NCBI RefSeq assembly: GCF_900101045.1
Contig: NZ_FNFN01000002.1
Coordinates: 806,001 to 870,000, forward strand
Length of the DNA: 64,000 nucleotides
DNA from: Nocardioides sp. YR527
GTDB lineage: Bacteria > Actinomycetota > Actinomycetes > Propionibacteriales > Nocardioidaceae
Direction of reading: 5' to 3'
In this document: positions 33,182 to 42,316 of the stretch, in pieces
Layout of the letters: every line of letters starts with the position of its first letter
How positions within the stretch are numbered: the first letter of the stretch is position 1
Made by a program: the position numbers and the translations under genes
Notes under the pieces: generated by a model
Told to the model about the DNA's origin: nothing
The model's database searches: none
What the model saw: only the letters and a program-made list of their open reading frames with translations

Positions 33182-34698
33182 CCACCCAGCGCCACGTCGA
33201 CGTCCTCATCGTCGGAGCCGGTCTCTCCGGCGTCGGCGTCGCCAGCCAGCTGACCCGCGAACGGACCGGGCGGACGTACGCCATCCTCGAGCGCCGCACC
33301 GCGATGGGCGGCACCTGGGACCTGTTCCGCTACCCCGGGATCCGCTCGGACTCCGACATGTTCACCTTCGGCTACGGGTTCCGGCCGTGGAACGGGACCA
33401 AGGTGCTGGCCGACGGCCCGAGCATCAAGCGCTACATCGAGGAGACCGCGGACGAGTACGGCGTCACCCGGCACACCCACTTCGGCCGCAAGGTCGTCTC
33501 CGCATCCTGGTCCAGCGAGCGTGGCCTGTGGACCACTACGGCCCTCGACGAGACCACCGGCGAGACGGAGGAGTGGACGAGCCACTTCCTCGTCGGCGCG
33601 ACCGGCTACTACGACTACGACCAGGGGCACCGTCCGACGTTCCCCGGCGAGGAGCGGTTCCAGGGTGAGTTGATCCACCCGCAGCACTGGCCCGAGGACC
33701 TCGACCACACGGGCAAGCGCGTGGTCGTCATCGGCAGCGGGGCCACCGCGATCACCCTGGTCCCCAACATGGCCGAGAAGGCCGAGCACGTCACGATGCT
33801 GCAGCGCTCCCCGACGTACGTCGTGCCGGTCCCGGCCGAGGACCCGGTCTCCGCCGCCTTCAACCTGTTGAAGGTGCCGACCCGGGCGGTCTACGGCACC
33901 GGCCGCGTACGCAACATCCTGCTGCAGCAGGGCATGTACCGCTTCTGCCGCACCGCCCCCAAGGCCGCCCGGAAGGCGATCCTGGCGGCGATCCGCGCCC
34001 AGGTCGGGAGCGCGGTCGACATGAAGCACTTCCAGCCGAGCTACAACCCCTGGGACGAGCGGCTGTGCGTGGTGCCGAACGGCGATCTCTTCTCCGTCCT
34101 GCGACGCGGCGAGGCCTCCATCGTCACCGACACGATCGGCACCTTCACCGAGACCGGCATCCGGCTGGCGTCCGGCGAGGAGCTCGCGGCCGACATCGTC
34201 ATCACCGCGACCGGTCTCCGGATCCAGCTGCTGGGCGGTATGCGGATCGAGGTCGACGGCCAGCCGGTCGACACCCGCGACCGGATGCTCTACAAGGGCA
34301 ACCTGGTCGAGGGCGTGCCCAACGCCATGATCGTGATGGGCTACACGAACGCGTCCTGGACCCTGAAGGCCGACCTGGCCGCCGCCTATCTGTGCCGTCT
34401 GCTCAAGCACATGGCCCGCCACGGCCACGGCCAGGTCGTGGCGGAGGCGGCCGGCGACGAGCGCGAGGAGGTCTCGGTGATGGGTGCCTCGATGCGGTCG
34501 GGCTACATCCAGCGCGGTGACGCCGTGATGCCCCGCCAGGGCAAGCGGGCGCCGTGGCAGGTCCGGCAGGACTACCTGTACGACACCCGCGAGCTCCGGC
34601 TCCGCTCCGTCGACGACCTGAACCTGCGGTTCACGCCGAGGACCGCACCGGTCGCCGAGCAGGTCGCCGAGGAGGTCGCGGAGCGGGTGCCTGCCTAG
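33178..34698 (+). CDS. Flavin-containing Baeyer-Villiger monooxygenase (EthA-like)
   Basis: 506 residues. ATG overlaps the hydrolase stop (ATGA). FAD Rossmann motif VLIVGAGLSGVGVA, GTWDLFRYPGIRSDSDMFTFGY typical of the EthA/MymA group, BVMO fingerprint FQGELIHPQHWP (FxGxxxHxxxWP), NADPH motif VVIGSGATAITLVP and DIVITATGL. It inserts oxygen next to a ketone using NADPH. With the coupled hydrolase it forms the standard ketone-to-ester-to-alcohol-plus-acid pair. Confidence 0.93.
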   Translation: MTTQRHVDVLIVGAGLSGVGVASQLTRERTGRTYAILERRTAMGGTWDLFRYPGIRSDSDMFTFGYGFRPWNGTKVLADGPSIKRYIEETADEYGVTRHTHFGRKVVSASWSSERGLWTTTALDETTGETEEWTSHFLVGATGYYDYDQGHRPTFPGEERFQGELIHPQHWPEDLDHTGKRVVVIGSGATAITLVPNMAEKAEHVTMLQRSPTYVVPVPAEDPVSAAFNLLKVPTRAVYGTGRVRNILLQQGMYRFCRTAPKAARKAILAAIRAQVGSAVDMKHFQPSYNPWDERLCVVPNGDLFSVLRRGEASIVTDTIGTFTETGIRLASGEELAADIVITATGLRIQLLGGMRIEVDGQPVDTRDRMLYKGNLVEGVPNAMIVMGYTNASWTLKADLAAAYLCRLLKHMARHGHGQVVAEAAGDEREEVSVMGASMRSGYIQRGDAVMPRQGKRAPWQVRQDYLYDTRELRLRSVDDLNLRFTPRTAPVAEQVAEEVAERVPA

Positions 34699-35576
34699 CG
34701 CCCGTCCCGCGGAGACGTGAGGACGGCGGCGAGCCTGTCGGCCGCGGCCGGGTCGGCCTGGGGCAGGAAGAGCGAGGGCTCGACCAGCTCGACCTCGAGC
34801 ACGCAGTAGCGGCCGTCGTTGTCCCGGACCAGGTCGATCCGGGCGTACGTCGGTGTCCCGAACCGGCTGGTGACCAGGTCCACGGCGGCCTGCGCGACCT
34901 CGATCTGATCCTGGGCGGCGGTGTGTGCCGCGTTGGTCTCCACGGCGAAGAGGTCGTCGACGGCGCCGGCCCGCGGCAGGTCGACCCGCTTGCTGGCGGC
35001 GTGGCTGAAGCGGCCGTCGAAGAAGACCATCGGCCACTCGCCGTCGACGGGCACCGACTTCAGGAACGGCTGGACCAGCACGACCTGGCCGTCGGCGTGG
35101 AGGCGGGCGACGTGAGCCGCCGCGGCCGCATGGTCCTCGGTTCCGTACGAAGCCGCATCCCTGCTCCCGGCCCCGACCGAGGGCTTGACCACGAAGTCGC
35201 CGTCGGGAAACTCTGCCGTCGAGCCGGGCTCGACGAAGACGGTCGGCGTGATCGGCACCCCGGCCGCCTCGAGCTCGGCGAGATACCTCTTGTCCAGGCT
35301 CCAGCGCACGAGCTGCGGTGGGTTGACCAGCTCGGTGACCTGGGTGACCTCGTCGAGCCAGGTCAGGAACTCGGCCAGCCGCTGCGGGTAGTCCCAGGTC
35401 GACCTGAGCACGACCCGGTCGTACGCAGCCCAGTCGACGCTCCGATCGTCCCAGTCGACCACGTCGACGGCGGCCCTCGCCCGTCCCAGCGCGGCCAGGG
35501 CGAGCGGCTCGTCATCGTCGCGTCCACGTGCTTCTCGCGCCGTCACCCATGCCAACCGGCCGATCTCGTTCACCAT
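34695..35576 (-). CDS. ATP-grasp enzyme (DcsG/RimK-like)
   Basis: 293 residues from ATG 35576. Pattern VVLRSTWDYPQRLAEFLTWLDEV, DKRYLAELEAAGVPITPTVFV, DFVVKPSVGAGSRDAASY and LEVELVEPSLFLPQ (metal-binding E..E.EP) fits the ATP-grasp group that includes O-ureido-serine cyclo-ligase DcsG and many uncharacterised actinobacterial proteins. It should form an amide or similar bond with ATP; substrate unknown. Preceded by a methyltransferase gene on the same strand (32-bp gap); its stop shares CTAG with the convergent monooxygenase stop. Confidence 0.8.
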   Translation of the reverse strand: MVNEIGRLAWVTAREARGRDDDEPLALAALGRARAAVDVVDWDDRSVDWAAYDRVVLRSTWDYPQRLAEFLTWLDEVTQVTELVNPPQLVRWSLDKRYLAELEAAGVPITPTVFVEPGSTAEFPDGDFVVKPSVGAGSRDAASYGTEDHAAAAAHVARLHADGQVVLVQPFLKSVPVDGEWPMVFFDGRFSHAASKRVDLPRAGAVDDLFAVETNAAHTAAQDQIEVAQAAVDLVTSRFGTPTYARIDLVRDNDGRYCVLEVELVEPSLFLPQADPAAADRLAAVLTSPRDGR

Positions 35577-35608
35577 GCTGCGCACTATGAACGCTGTTTC
35601 GTGAGCGA

Positions 35609-36247
35609 TCAAACCGGCGCCCGCGCGAAGACGATCGCGCCCGGCACCTCGTCGTCGGGCCGCATCAGGAGCTCCGCCTCGATGCTGAACCCGGCCCTGC
35701 GCAGCCACCCCGAGATCTGCTCCGGCCGACGGCGATGGCTGTCGACGTTGATCGGCCGCCCGGTGTAGCCGGTCGTCGACCGCCGGGTCTCGTCGCCGAC
35801 GTGGAACCCGACCAGCACCGACCCGCCCGGCCGCAGCACCCGTCGGAACTCCTCGAACACCCCGGGCACCGCCGCGTCGGGGATGTGGATGACCGACCAG
35901 AAGGCGAGTACGCCGCCGAGCGATCGGTCCGCCAGCGGAAGGTCGGTCATCGACCCGACCTCGAAGGCGAGATCCGGATGATCCCGCCGGGCGATCGCGA
36001 TCATCTCCGGAGAGAGGTCGATCCCGAACGCCTCGATCCCGAGGTCGTGGAGGTGCCGGGTGACGTACCCGGGGCCGCAGCCGACGTCGGCCACCGGCTC
36101 GCCGTCCTCCCGCACCGCCTCGGCGAACACCGCCAGACCGGCACGCAGGTACGGACGATCGTCCAGCAGGCCGCGTACCTGCTCGGCGTAGCCGGCGGCA
36201 TCGGTGTCGTACGACTCGCGGGTCTGGTTCAGCCAGTTGTCGGGCAT
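35609..36247 (-). CDS. Class I SAM-dependent methyltransferase
   Basis: 212 residues. SAM motif I VADVGCGPGYVTRHL, acidic residue in AFGIDLSPEMIAIARR, motif II SLGGVLAFWSVIHIPD and motif III EFRRVLRPGGSVLVGFHVG. Ubiquinone/menaquinone-methyltransferase-like fold with small-molecule substrate unknown. It precedes the ATP-grasp gene by 32 bp and may act with it. Confidence 0.88.
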   Translation of the reverse strand: MPDNWLNQTRESYDTDAAGYAEQVRGLLDDRPYLRAGLAVFAEAVREDGEPVADVGCGPGYVTRHLHDLGIEAFGIDLSPEMIAIARRDHPDLAFEVGSMTDLPLADRSLGGVLAFWSVIHIPDAAVPGVFEEFRRVLRPGGSVLVGFHVGDETRRSTTGYTGRPINVDSHRRRPEQISGWLRRAGFSIEAELLMRPDDEVPGAIVFARAPV

Positions 36248-36398
36248 CGGAAATCGACTCTAGGGCACCGCGAAGCGCGCGATATTGAGGCGAGCCGCGT
36301 GGAGGACCGTCGTCCAGCCGTCGCGATCCTCTGATCAGTGTCGATCGCCCGCTAGGTTGGACGGTGAACGCAGCCGTCACCGGAGCGAGGGGAGTGCC

Positions 36399-37106
36399 GT
36401 GCGCCGCTGGGTGCGCAGGTCCTTGTGGGACGTCGTCCCGCGCGATCACCGGCAGGGTGACGCCGCGCTACGTCGCCGCCAGCTGGTCACGGTCGGCTTC
36501 GTCGTGCTCGGCGCGGTCGTGCTCGGGGTCTCGCTGCGGATCGAGCCGGGCAGTGTCTGGTTCTATCCGGCGGCCTTCGCCCTGGCCGGAGTCTGGGTCA
36601 TCGGCGCCTTCGCGTCCGGGCCGCTCCATCTCGGCCGGATCGACGCCTGGCGCCGGCGGGGGCAGCGAGAGCGCCGGTTCGTACGCCCCGTGCTGCCGCC
36701 GATCCTGCTCGGGCTCGGTCTGGCCGGGATCTTCGTGATCGGCGGTCTCGTCGTGCGCGAGATCCCGTGGCTGGACCGGCAGGTGCGCTCGGTGCTCGAC
36801 TTCGCCGACCAGGGCTCGCTGCCGATCCTGGTCGTGGTGACGGCCGTCAACGGGGTGGCGGAGGAGCTGTTCTTCCGCGGCGCCGTCTACGCCGCCCTCC
36901 CTCGCCACCCGGTCGCCTGGACGTCGGTGGCCTACGTGATCGCGACGCTCGCGACCGGCAACGTGATGCTGGCCTTCGCGGCGATCCTGCTCGGGATCGT
37001 GGTCGGGCTCGAGCGGCGTGCGTCCGGTGGCGTACTCGCGCCGATCCTCACCCACTGTGTGTGGTCGCTGTCGATGCTGCTGGCGCTGCCGCTGCTCTTC
37101 GGCTGA
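36399..37106 (+). CDS. CPBP-family intramembrane metalloprotease
   Basis: 235 residues from GTG 36399, preceded by GAGGGGAG. About six membrane spans. Glutamate motif EELFFRGAVYAALPRH (EExxxR), then a span with VMLAFAAILLGIVVG and His in LAPILTHCVWS, the CAAX-protease/bacteriocin-processing (Abi, CPBP) pattern. Substrate unknown; such proteins process peptides or confer bacteriocin immunity. The gene ends 7 bp before the convergent NmrA-like gene. Confidence 0.85.
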   Translation: MRRWVRRSLWDVVPRDHRQGDAALRRRQLVTVGFVVLGAVVLGVSLRIEPGSVWFYPAAFALAGVWVIGAFASGPLHLGRIDAWRRRGQRERRFVRPVLPPILLGLGLAGIFVIGGLVVREIPWLDRQVRSVLDFADQGSLPILVVVTAVNGVAEELFFRGAVYAALPRHPVAWTSVAYVIATLATGNVMLAFAAILLGIVVGLERRASGGVLAPILTHCVWSLSMLLALPLLFG

Positions 37107-37113
37107 GAAACCC

Positions 37114-38025
37114 TCAGAGCCCCTTGCCCTCGGCCAGCCGCTCGGCCAGGGCACGCCGCACGGCCTCGCGATAGGGCAACGGCTCGCCGGGCACGACCTC
37201 GAGGATGCGCCGGTCCTGCACGACCACCTCGGTGCTCATCGAGTCGATCAGGTTGCGCCCCGTGGTCAGGTCGATGTCGGTCACCAGCGCCAGCCAGTAC
37301 GAGGACAGCCGCGGCGTCAGCACCGGCACCGGGACGACGGGGATCGACCGGCCGGTGGCCACCTGGGAGGCGACGGTCAGCATGTCGACGTACGTCATCG
37401 CCTCGGGACCGCCGATCTCGAAGACCTCGCGGATCGCGTCCTCGTTGTCGATGACACCCGCGAGATAGCGGATCACGTCGTCGACGGCGATGGGCTGGGT
37501 CCGGGTGGCGGTCCACCTCGGCACCACCATCGCGGGGAGGTTCTTGACCAGCTGCCGGGTCAGCTCCCAGGAGACGCCGCCGTGGCCGACGACGATCGCG
37601 GCGCGCAGCACCGTGACCGGGACGCCGGCCTCGCCGAGCAGGGTCTCGACCTCGCGGCGAGAGCGCAGGTGGGGAGAGAGGTCCCCGTCATCGTCGCCGA
37701 GGCCGCCGAGATAGACGATCTGGCGCAGCCCGGCCCGAGCTGCGGCGGCCCCGAAGGCCCGCGCGGCCCGGGCGTCGCGCTCCTCGAAGTCCTCGTGGTC
37801 GAGCGAGTGCACCAGATAGACCGCCACGTCGACCCCGTCGACCGCGGCCGACAGGGTGCTCGGATCGTCGACGTCGGCACCCACCGCTTCGCCGGGGCCG
37901 TCGTAGGCGTCCGGGCGTCGGGTCATCGCCCGCACCGTGGTGCCGCGGCGGGTCAGCTCGGCGACCAATCGCCGACCGATGAAGCCGGTCGCGCCGGTGA
38001 CGAGCACGGTGGGCGAGGTCTCCAT
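37114..38025 (-). CDS. NmrA-like NAD(P)-binding protein
   Basis: 303 residues. Rossmann motif VLVTGATGFIGRRLVAEL, RAMTRRP for NADP binding, and VYLVHSL, IVYLGGLGDD, HLRSRREVETLL of atypical SDR/NmrA proteins; there is no YxxxK catalytic pair, so it may be a redox sensor, chaperone or isomerase-like enzyme. The C-terminal about 100 residues (SYWLALVTDIDLTTGRNLIDSM) resemble the extension of YbjT/DUF2867-neighbouring proteins. Followed at 67 bp, beyond its start, by an FMN split-barrel gene on the same strand. Confidence 0.82.
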   Translation of the reverse strand: METSPTVLVTGATGFIGRRLVAELTRRGTTVRAMTRRPDAYDGPGEAVGADVDDPSTLSAAVDGVDVAVYLVHSLDHEDFEERDARAARAFGAAAARAGLRQIVYLGGLGDDDGDLSPHLRSRREVETLLGEAGVPVTVLRAAIVVGHGGVSWELTRQLVKNLPAMVVPRWTATRTQPIAVDDVIRYLAGVIDNEDAIREVFEIGGPEAMTYVDMLTVASQVATGRSIPVVPVPVLTPRLSSYWLALVTDIDLTTGRNLIDSMSTEVVVQDRRILEVVPGEPLPYREAVRRALAERLAEGKGL

Positions 38026-38091
38026 GGGTCGAGCCTACGGATGCCGCCGTGCCCGACGGCGCCATGACACGGTCGCTTCCTCCGGATCCGC

Positions 38092-38487
38092 TCAGGCCGG
38101 GTTCGACGGGCCGACCGGCCGGCAGTCCTGCCCGCAGCCCTCCTCGGGTACGGGACCGGACGCGTGCGACGCCGGCCGATGCAGCACGGCGCCGGTGGGT
38201 GTCACGAGGACATCGGATCCCTCGACGCGGCCGGTGCCGTCGACGATCAGCGCATGCTCGCGCGGCGTGAGCGGGGCGTACGTCAAGGTGAGCACCGGGT
38301 TCGCGGCGAGGTTCGCACGGGTGCCGCCGCCCGGATCCGAGATCCGCAGCGTCGAGCCGTCGACGACCGGGTCCACGACCACGACCTTGATCCGCTCGCC
38401 CGCGGTGGTCAGCAGGAAACCGCTGCCGAAGCGTTCGAGCGTGGCGGCGAGATCGGACAGCGCGACCGGGATGCTCATATCCGGCAC
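38092..38487 (-). CDS. Pyridoxamine 5'-phosphate oxidase-like (FMN split barrel) protein
   Basis: 131 residues. Split-barrel pattern: LERFGSGFLLTTAGERIKVVVVDPVVDG, RANLAANPVLTLTYAP and HALIVDGTGRVEG. The C terminus is Cys-rich (GCGQDCRP). Related proteins bind FMN, F420 or heme; cofactor cannot be fixed here. Same strand and upstream of the NmrA-like gene, divergent from the patatin. Confidence 0.75.
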   Translation of the reverse strand: MPDMSIPVALSDLAATLERFGSGFLLTTAGERIKVVVVDPVVDGSTLRISDPGGGTRANLAANPVLTLTYAPLTPREHALIVDGTGRVEGSDVLVTPTGAVLHRPASHASGPVPEEGCGQDCRPVGPSNPA

Positions 38488-38536
38488 AGTAGTCCGACGT
38501 GCAGAGCGCCCACGGCGTATCGGGGATCATGAGGGC

Positions 38537-39457
38537 ATGGCGATGAATGGCAAGCGGGTCGCACTCGCCCTGGGGGCAGGCGGTGCACGGGGCTACGCCC
38601 ACCTGGGCGTCATCCAGGAGCTGCGGGAGCGGGGACACGAGATCGTGACGGTCGCGGGCACCTCGATGGGGGCGCTGGTCGGCGGTCTGATCGCCGCCGG
38701 CAAGGACGAGGAGTTCGCCGACTGGGCGACGGCGCTGCGGCAGATCGACGTGCTGCGGCTGCTCGACCCGAAGTGGCGGGCGGGTGGTGCGTTCAACGCC
38801 GACGGCGTCGTCGCGGAGCTGGAGAACCTGCTGGGCGAGCAGCTCATCGAGGATCTTCCGGTCCCGTTCACCGCGGTCGCGACCGACCTGGAGTCGCACC
38901 GTGAGGTGTGGTTCCAGCGCGGCCCGCTGGTCAAGGCGATCCGGGCCTCGATCGGCATCCCGGGCGTTTTCCTGCCGGTGATGTGGAACGGCCGGGTGCT
39001 CGTCGACGGCGGCCTGCTCAACCCGCTGCCGATGGGCCCGACCGCCGCCACCCCGGCCGACCTGACCATCGCGGTCTCGCTGCAGGGCCGGCGCACCCAG
39101 CGCGGGACGCAATCGCCCGTGGTCGAGAACTCCGCCGACGTCACCGCTGACGAGTCCGGTACGACGGTCTTCCGGCGCCTCCGCGGCAAGCTGGGCGTCG
39201 GCGGCGAGACGACCACGACCCCGAGGGCGGAGCCGAGCCGCGCTCAGCCCGACCTGCGCGTCGCCGACGTCATGACGCTGTCGTGGGATGCAATGCAGGA
39301 GATGATCGCGCGCTACCGGCTGGCGGGGCTGCCGCCCGACGTCCTGATCACCGTGCCGGTCGACGCCGCCCGCACGCTCGACTTCCATCGCGCCACCGAG
39401 ATGATCGAGCTCGGCCGGCAGCTGACGGCCAAGGCGCTCGACGACGCCGGATGCTGA
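38537..39457 (+). CDS. Patatin-like phospholipase (RssA/NTE type)
   Basis: 306 residues. Oxyanion hole GAGGARGYAHLGV, nucleophile Ser in VAGTSMGALVGG, catalytic Asp in VLVDGGLLNPLP, the complete Ser-Asp dyad of patatins. The segment after residue 195 (TQRGTQSPVVENSADVTADE to TTTTPRAEPSRAQPD) is a low-complexity insert. No signal peptide; probably a cytoplasmic or membrane-associated lipid acyl hydrolase. Confidence 0.92.
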   Translation: MAMNGKRVALALGAGGARGYAHLGVIQELRERGHEIVTVAGTSMGALVGGLIAAGKDEEFADWATALRQIDVLRLLDPKWRAGGAFNADGVVAELENLLGEQLIEDLPVPFTAVATDLESHREVWFQRGPLVKAIRASIGIPGVFLPVMWNGRVLVDGGLLNPLPMGPTAATPADLTIAVSLQGRRTQRGTQSPVVENSADVTADESGTTVFRRLRGKLGVGGETTTTPRAEPSRAQPDLRVADVMTLSWDAMQEMIARYRLAGLPPDVLITVPVDAARTLDFHRATEMIELGRQLTAKALDDAGC

Positions 39458-39485
39458 CGCGGCCCAGCGGCGTACCCTGCCTCCG

Positions 39486-40262
39486 ATGAGCACCTACCGG
39501 TCCGACTGCTCCCGCTGCGCGGGCCTGTGCTGCGTGGCACTGCCCTTCACCCGCTCGGCGGACTTTCCGGAGGACAAGGCCGGCGGCGATCCCTGCCGCC
39601 ACCTCGGACCCGACTTCGGCTGCGGGATCCACGACCGGCTGCGGGACCGCGGGTATGCGGGCTGCACCGTGTTCGAGTGCTTCGGCGCAGGTCAGCAGGT
39701 CACCCAGGTGACCTTCGGCGGTGCCGACTGGCGCACCGAGCCGACGTCGCGGCAGCAGATGTTCGACGTCTTCGCCGTGATGCGGCACCTGCACGAGATG
39801 CTGGCACTGCTCGAGGAGGCCGCCGAGCGGAGCCCGTCGCCCGACCTCGCCGAGCTGACCGTGCAGGTCTCCGCCGCGGCGGCCGGCGCCGCCGACGACG
39901 TGCTCGCCACCGACGTGGGCGCACTCCGCTCGGTGGTTGGGAACGCGCTTCGCCGGGTGAGCGCAGAGGTACGCCGCCCCGCCGGCCAGTCGCTGGCCGG
40001 AGCCGACCTGGTCGGCCGCGACCTGCGCCGGCGGGACCTGCGTCGTGCCGACCTCAGAAGCGCGCTCCTCATGGCCGCCGACCTACGGGGCGTCGACCTC
40101 GCCGATACCGACCTGCTCGGTGCGGATCTGCGGGACGCGGCGGTCGCGGGCGCTGACCTCTCCCGGGTTCTCTTCCTCAGTCAGGCGCAGGTCAACGCCC
40201 TGCGAGGAGACGGGAGCACCCGCCTGCCCGCAGGGCACGACCGGCCCGCCCACTGGGGCTAG
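39486..40262 (+). CDS. Cysteine-cluster protein fused to pentapeptide repeats
   Basis: 258 residues. N terminus: C-x2-C-x3-CC (DCSRCAGLCCVALPF) followed by further cysteines (GDPCRHL, GCGIHD, GCTVFECFGAG), like the YkgJ/metal-binding cysteine cluster. The C-terminal about 80 residues are pentapeptide repeats, A(D/N)LxG type: SLAGADLVGRDLRRRDLRRADL, and LADTDLLGADLRDAAVAGADL. An alpha-helical spacer lies between. The fusion suggests a metal or Fe-S sensing head on a right-handed beta-helix; function not known. Confidence 0.82.
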   Translation: MSTYRSDCSRCAGLCCVALPFTRSADFPEDKAGGDPCRHLGPDFGCGIHDRLRDRGYAGCTVFECFGAGQQVTQVTFGGADWRTEPTSRQQMFDVFAVMRHLHEMLALLEEAAERSPSPDLAELTVQVSAAAAGAADDVLATDVGALRSVVGNALRRVSAEVRRPAGQSLAGADLVGRDLRRRDLRRADLRSALLMAADLRGVDLADTDLLGADLRDAAVAGADLSRVLFLSQAQVNALRGDGSTRLPAGHDRPAHWG

Positions 40263-40275
40263 AACCGCAGCGGAC

Positions 40276-41322
40276 TCAGGCCAGCGTGGCGGTGTCGATC
40301 ACGAAGCGGTAGCGCACGTCGGAGGCCAGGACCCGGGCGTACGCCTCGTTGATCTGGTCCGCCGAGATCACCTCGATCTCGGAGCCGATGCCGTGCTCGG
40401 CGCAGAAGTCGAGCATCTCCTGGGTCAGCGCGATGCCGCCGATCATCGAGCCGGCGAAGTTGCGCCGGTTGGTGATCAGCGAGAACACGTTGACGCTCAG
40501 CGGCTCCGCGGGCGCGCCGACGTTGACCATCGTGCCGTCCACGGCGAGCAGGCCGAGGTAGGCGTCGAGGTCGATCTTTGCGCTGACGGTGTTCACGATC
40601 AGGTCGAACGAGCTCGCCAGCTGCTCGAAGGTCGCCGGGTCGGAGGTGGCGTAGTAGTGGTCCGCGCCGAGCCGCAGCCCGTCCTCCTGCTTCTTCAGCG
40701 ACTGCGAGAGCACGGTGACCTCGGCACCCATCGCGTGGGCGATCTGGACGCCCATGTGGCCGAGGCCGCCGAGGCCGACGATCGCGACCTTCTTGCCGGG
40801 CCCGGCGCCCCACTTCTTCAGGGGCGCGTACGTGGTGATGCCGGCGCACAGCAGCGGCGTGGCGGCCGCCGGGTCCATGCCCTCGGGCACCTTGAGCGCG
40901 AAGTGGGCGTCGACGACGACGTGGGTCGAGTAGCCGCCCTGGGTGAACGAGCCGTCGCGGTCCTTCGCGGCGTACGTCCCAACCCCGCCGCCGGGGGTCG
41001 AGCAGTGCTGCTCGTCACCGTTGCGGCAGTTGGCGCACTCGCCGCACGAGTTCACGAAGCAGCCGACGCCGACGCGGTCGCCGACCTTGTGGTCGGTGAC
41101 GGAGGCACCGACCTCGGTGACGCGGCCGACGATCTCGTGGCCCGGGACGACCGGGAACGGCTGCGGGCCCCAGTCGCCGTTGACGGTGTGGATGTCGGAG
41201 TGGCAGATGCCGGCGTACTCGATCGCGATGAGGACGTCGTTCTCACCGACCGCACGGCGCTCGATGGTGATCGGGGCCAGCGGCTCGCCGGCGGAGGGTG
41301 CTGCGTACGCGTTGACGCGCAT
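40276..41322 (-). CDS. Zinc-dependent NAD(P)H alcohol dehydrogenase (CAD/YahK type)
   Basis: 348 residues. Catalytic zinc ligands: Cys in [17 protein letters not shown] and HE in [10 protein letters not shown]. Structural zinc: [21 protein letters not shown] motif [19 protein letters not shown]. This is the cinnamyl-alcohol-dehydrogenase-like family of broad aldehyde reductases. ATG 41322 follows AGGAGAACC. It lies 34 bp after a MerR-type regulator on the same strand, which probably senses aldehyde or electrophile stress (inference) and activates both. Confidence 0.93.
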   Translation of the reverse strand: MRVNAYAAPSAGEPLAPITIERRAVGENDVLIAIEYAGICHSDIHTVNGDWGPQPFPVVPGHEIVGRVTEVGASVTDHKVGDRVGVGCFVNSCGECANCRNGDEQHCSTPGGGVGTYAAKDRDGSFTQGGYSTHVVVDAHFALKVPEGMDPAAATPLLCAGITTYAPLKKWGAGPGKKVAIVGLGGLGHMGVQIAHAMGAEVTVLSQSLKKQEDGLRLGADHYYATSDPATFEQLASSFDLIVNTVSAKIDLDAYLGLLAVDGTMVNVGAPAEPLSVNVFSLITNRRNFAGSMIGGIALTQEMLDFCAEHGIGSEIEVISADQINEAYARVLASDVRYRFVIDTATLA

Positions 41323-41356
41323 GGATGGTTCTCCTGAGTCTGAGATAGGTGGTGGA

Positions 41357-41815
41357 TCAGTGGTTCTCGCGGCTGCGGATCCGGTCGGCGATGGCATGCG
41401 CCTGCTCGCCGATCTCCTCGGCGCGGGCCTCGTCGCCCGCGGAGACGGCTCGCCAATAGTCGGTCTTGAGACCGACGTAGGCCCGCCGCAGCTCGAGATG
41501 CTCGGCCTCCCGGGCGAGGTGCTCGGCATGGCCGATGAGGAGGTCGATCTGCTCCTTGGCGCCGTCGCGACCGAGGCGGCCGTTGGTGACGTACGTCCTC
41601 ATGTCATCGATCGAGAGGCCGATCGCGGCCAGGCAGGCGACGCCGGTCAACTGGTCCAGGTCGGTCTCGTCATAGACCCGGTGGCCGCTGCTGGCACCGC
41701 GGCTGACCGGCGAGATCAGCCCGATCGTCTCGTAGTAGCGCAGCGTGCTGGCCGGTAGTCCGGTCAGCGTCGCCACCTCTCGGATCGTGTAGGTCCGAGT
41801 CGTTGATGCAGTCAC
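41357..41815 (-). CDS. MerR-family transcriptional regulator
   Basis: 152 residues. [29 protein letters not shown] followed by [12 protein letters not shown] is the MerR DNA-binding domain; the C-terminal part is a coiled-coil dimerisation helix ([22 protein letters not shown]). There is no conserved Cys, so not a metal sensor; similar to the NmlR/AdhR-like group controlling aldehyde-detoxifying dehydrogenases. The palindrome just upstream is its likely operator. Confidence 0.9.
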   Translation of the reverse strand: MTASTTRTYTIREVATLTGLPASTLRYYETIGLISPVSRGASSGHRVYDETDLDQLTGVACLAAIGLSIDDMRTYVTNGRLGRDGAKEQIDLLIGHAEHLAREAEHLELRRAYVGLKTDYWRAVSAGDEARAEEIGEQAHAIADRIRSRENH

Positions 41816-41832
41816 ACCAAAAACGCTAAGAA

Positions 41833-41850
41833 CTTCAAGTACTTGAAGTC
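41833..41850 (-). promoter_or_regulatory. MerR-type operator upstream of merR-adh
   Basis: Perfect 18-bp palindrome ACTTCAAGTACTTGAAGT. Read on the minus strand, TTGACT (-35) overlaps its start and the dyad fills the spacer, the usual MerR arrangement. Confidence 0.75.
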
Positions 41851-41919
41851 AAAGGGATGATTTATCGACATGTGTATTTGGCTTGCCGGGCGGCTGCGGC
41901 CCGGGCGTACATTGCGATC

Positions 41920-42309
41920 ATGGCCATCCGCACCCATGCCGGAGTCGACAGCTACCTCGACGGTCTGCCCGAGTGGCAGCGCGACATCTGCCGCGAGCTG
42001 CGCGAGATCATCCACGATGCCGACCCGGAGATCGAGGAGACGATCAAGCGGACGGTCCAGCCCTACTTCGTGCTGCAGGGCAACGTCTGCGCGCTCCTCG
42101 CCACCAAGGACCACATCAACCTGTTCCTCTACGACCCGACCGTCCCGGACCCGGCCGGGATCATCAACCAGGGGCACGGCAACGCCACCGGGCGTGCCAT
42201 CCAGATCTACCGCGACGACCCGATCGACCGCCCCGCGCTGACCGAGCTGCTGCGCGCCATCGTGGCCAACAACCGCGCCGGTGGCTGGCGCCGCCTGCAG
42301 AAGGGCTGA
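41920..42309 (+). CDS. DUF1801 family protein
   Basis: 129 residues: YLDGLPEWQRDICRELREIIHDADPEIEETIKRTVQPYFVLQGNVCALLATKDHINLFLYD, the DUF1801 pattern with Y-F in place of the usual Y-G-x-P. The start at 41920 is preceded by weak signals (GCGATC); the gene is divergent from merR-adh and might share its promoter region. Ends 7 bp before the convergent LysE gene. Function unknown. Confidence 0.78.
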   Translation: MAIRTHAGVDSYLDGLPEWQRDICRELREIIHDADPEIEETIKRTVQPYFVLQGNVCALLATKDHINLFLYDPTVPDPAGIINQGHGNATGRAIQIYRDDPIDRPALTELLRAIVANNRAGGWRRLQKG

Positions 42310-42316
42310 GCCGGAG

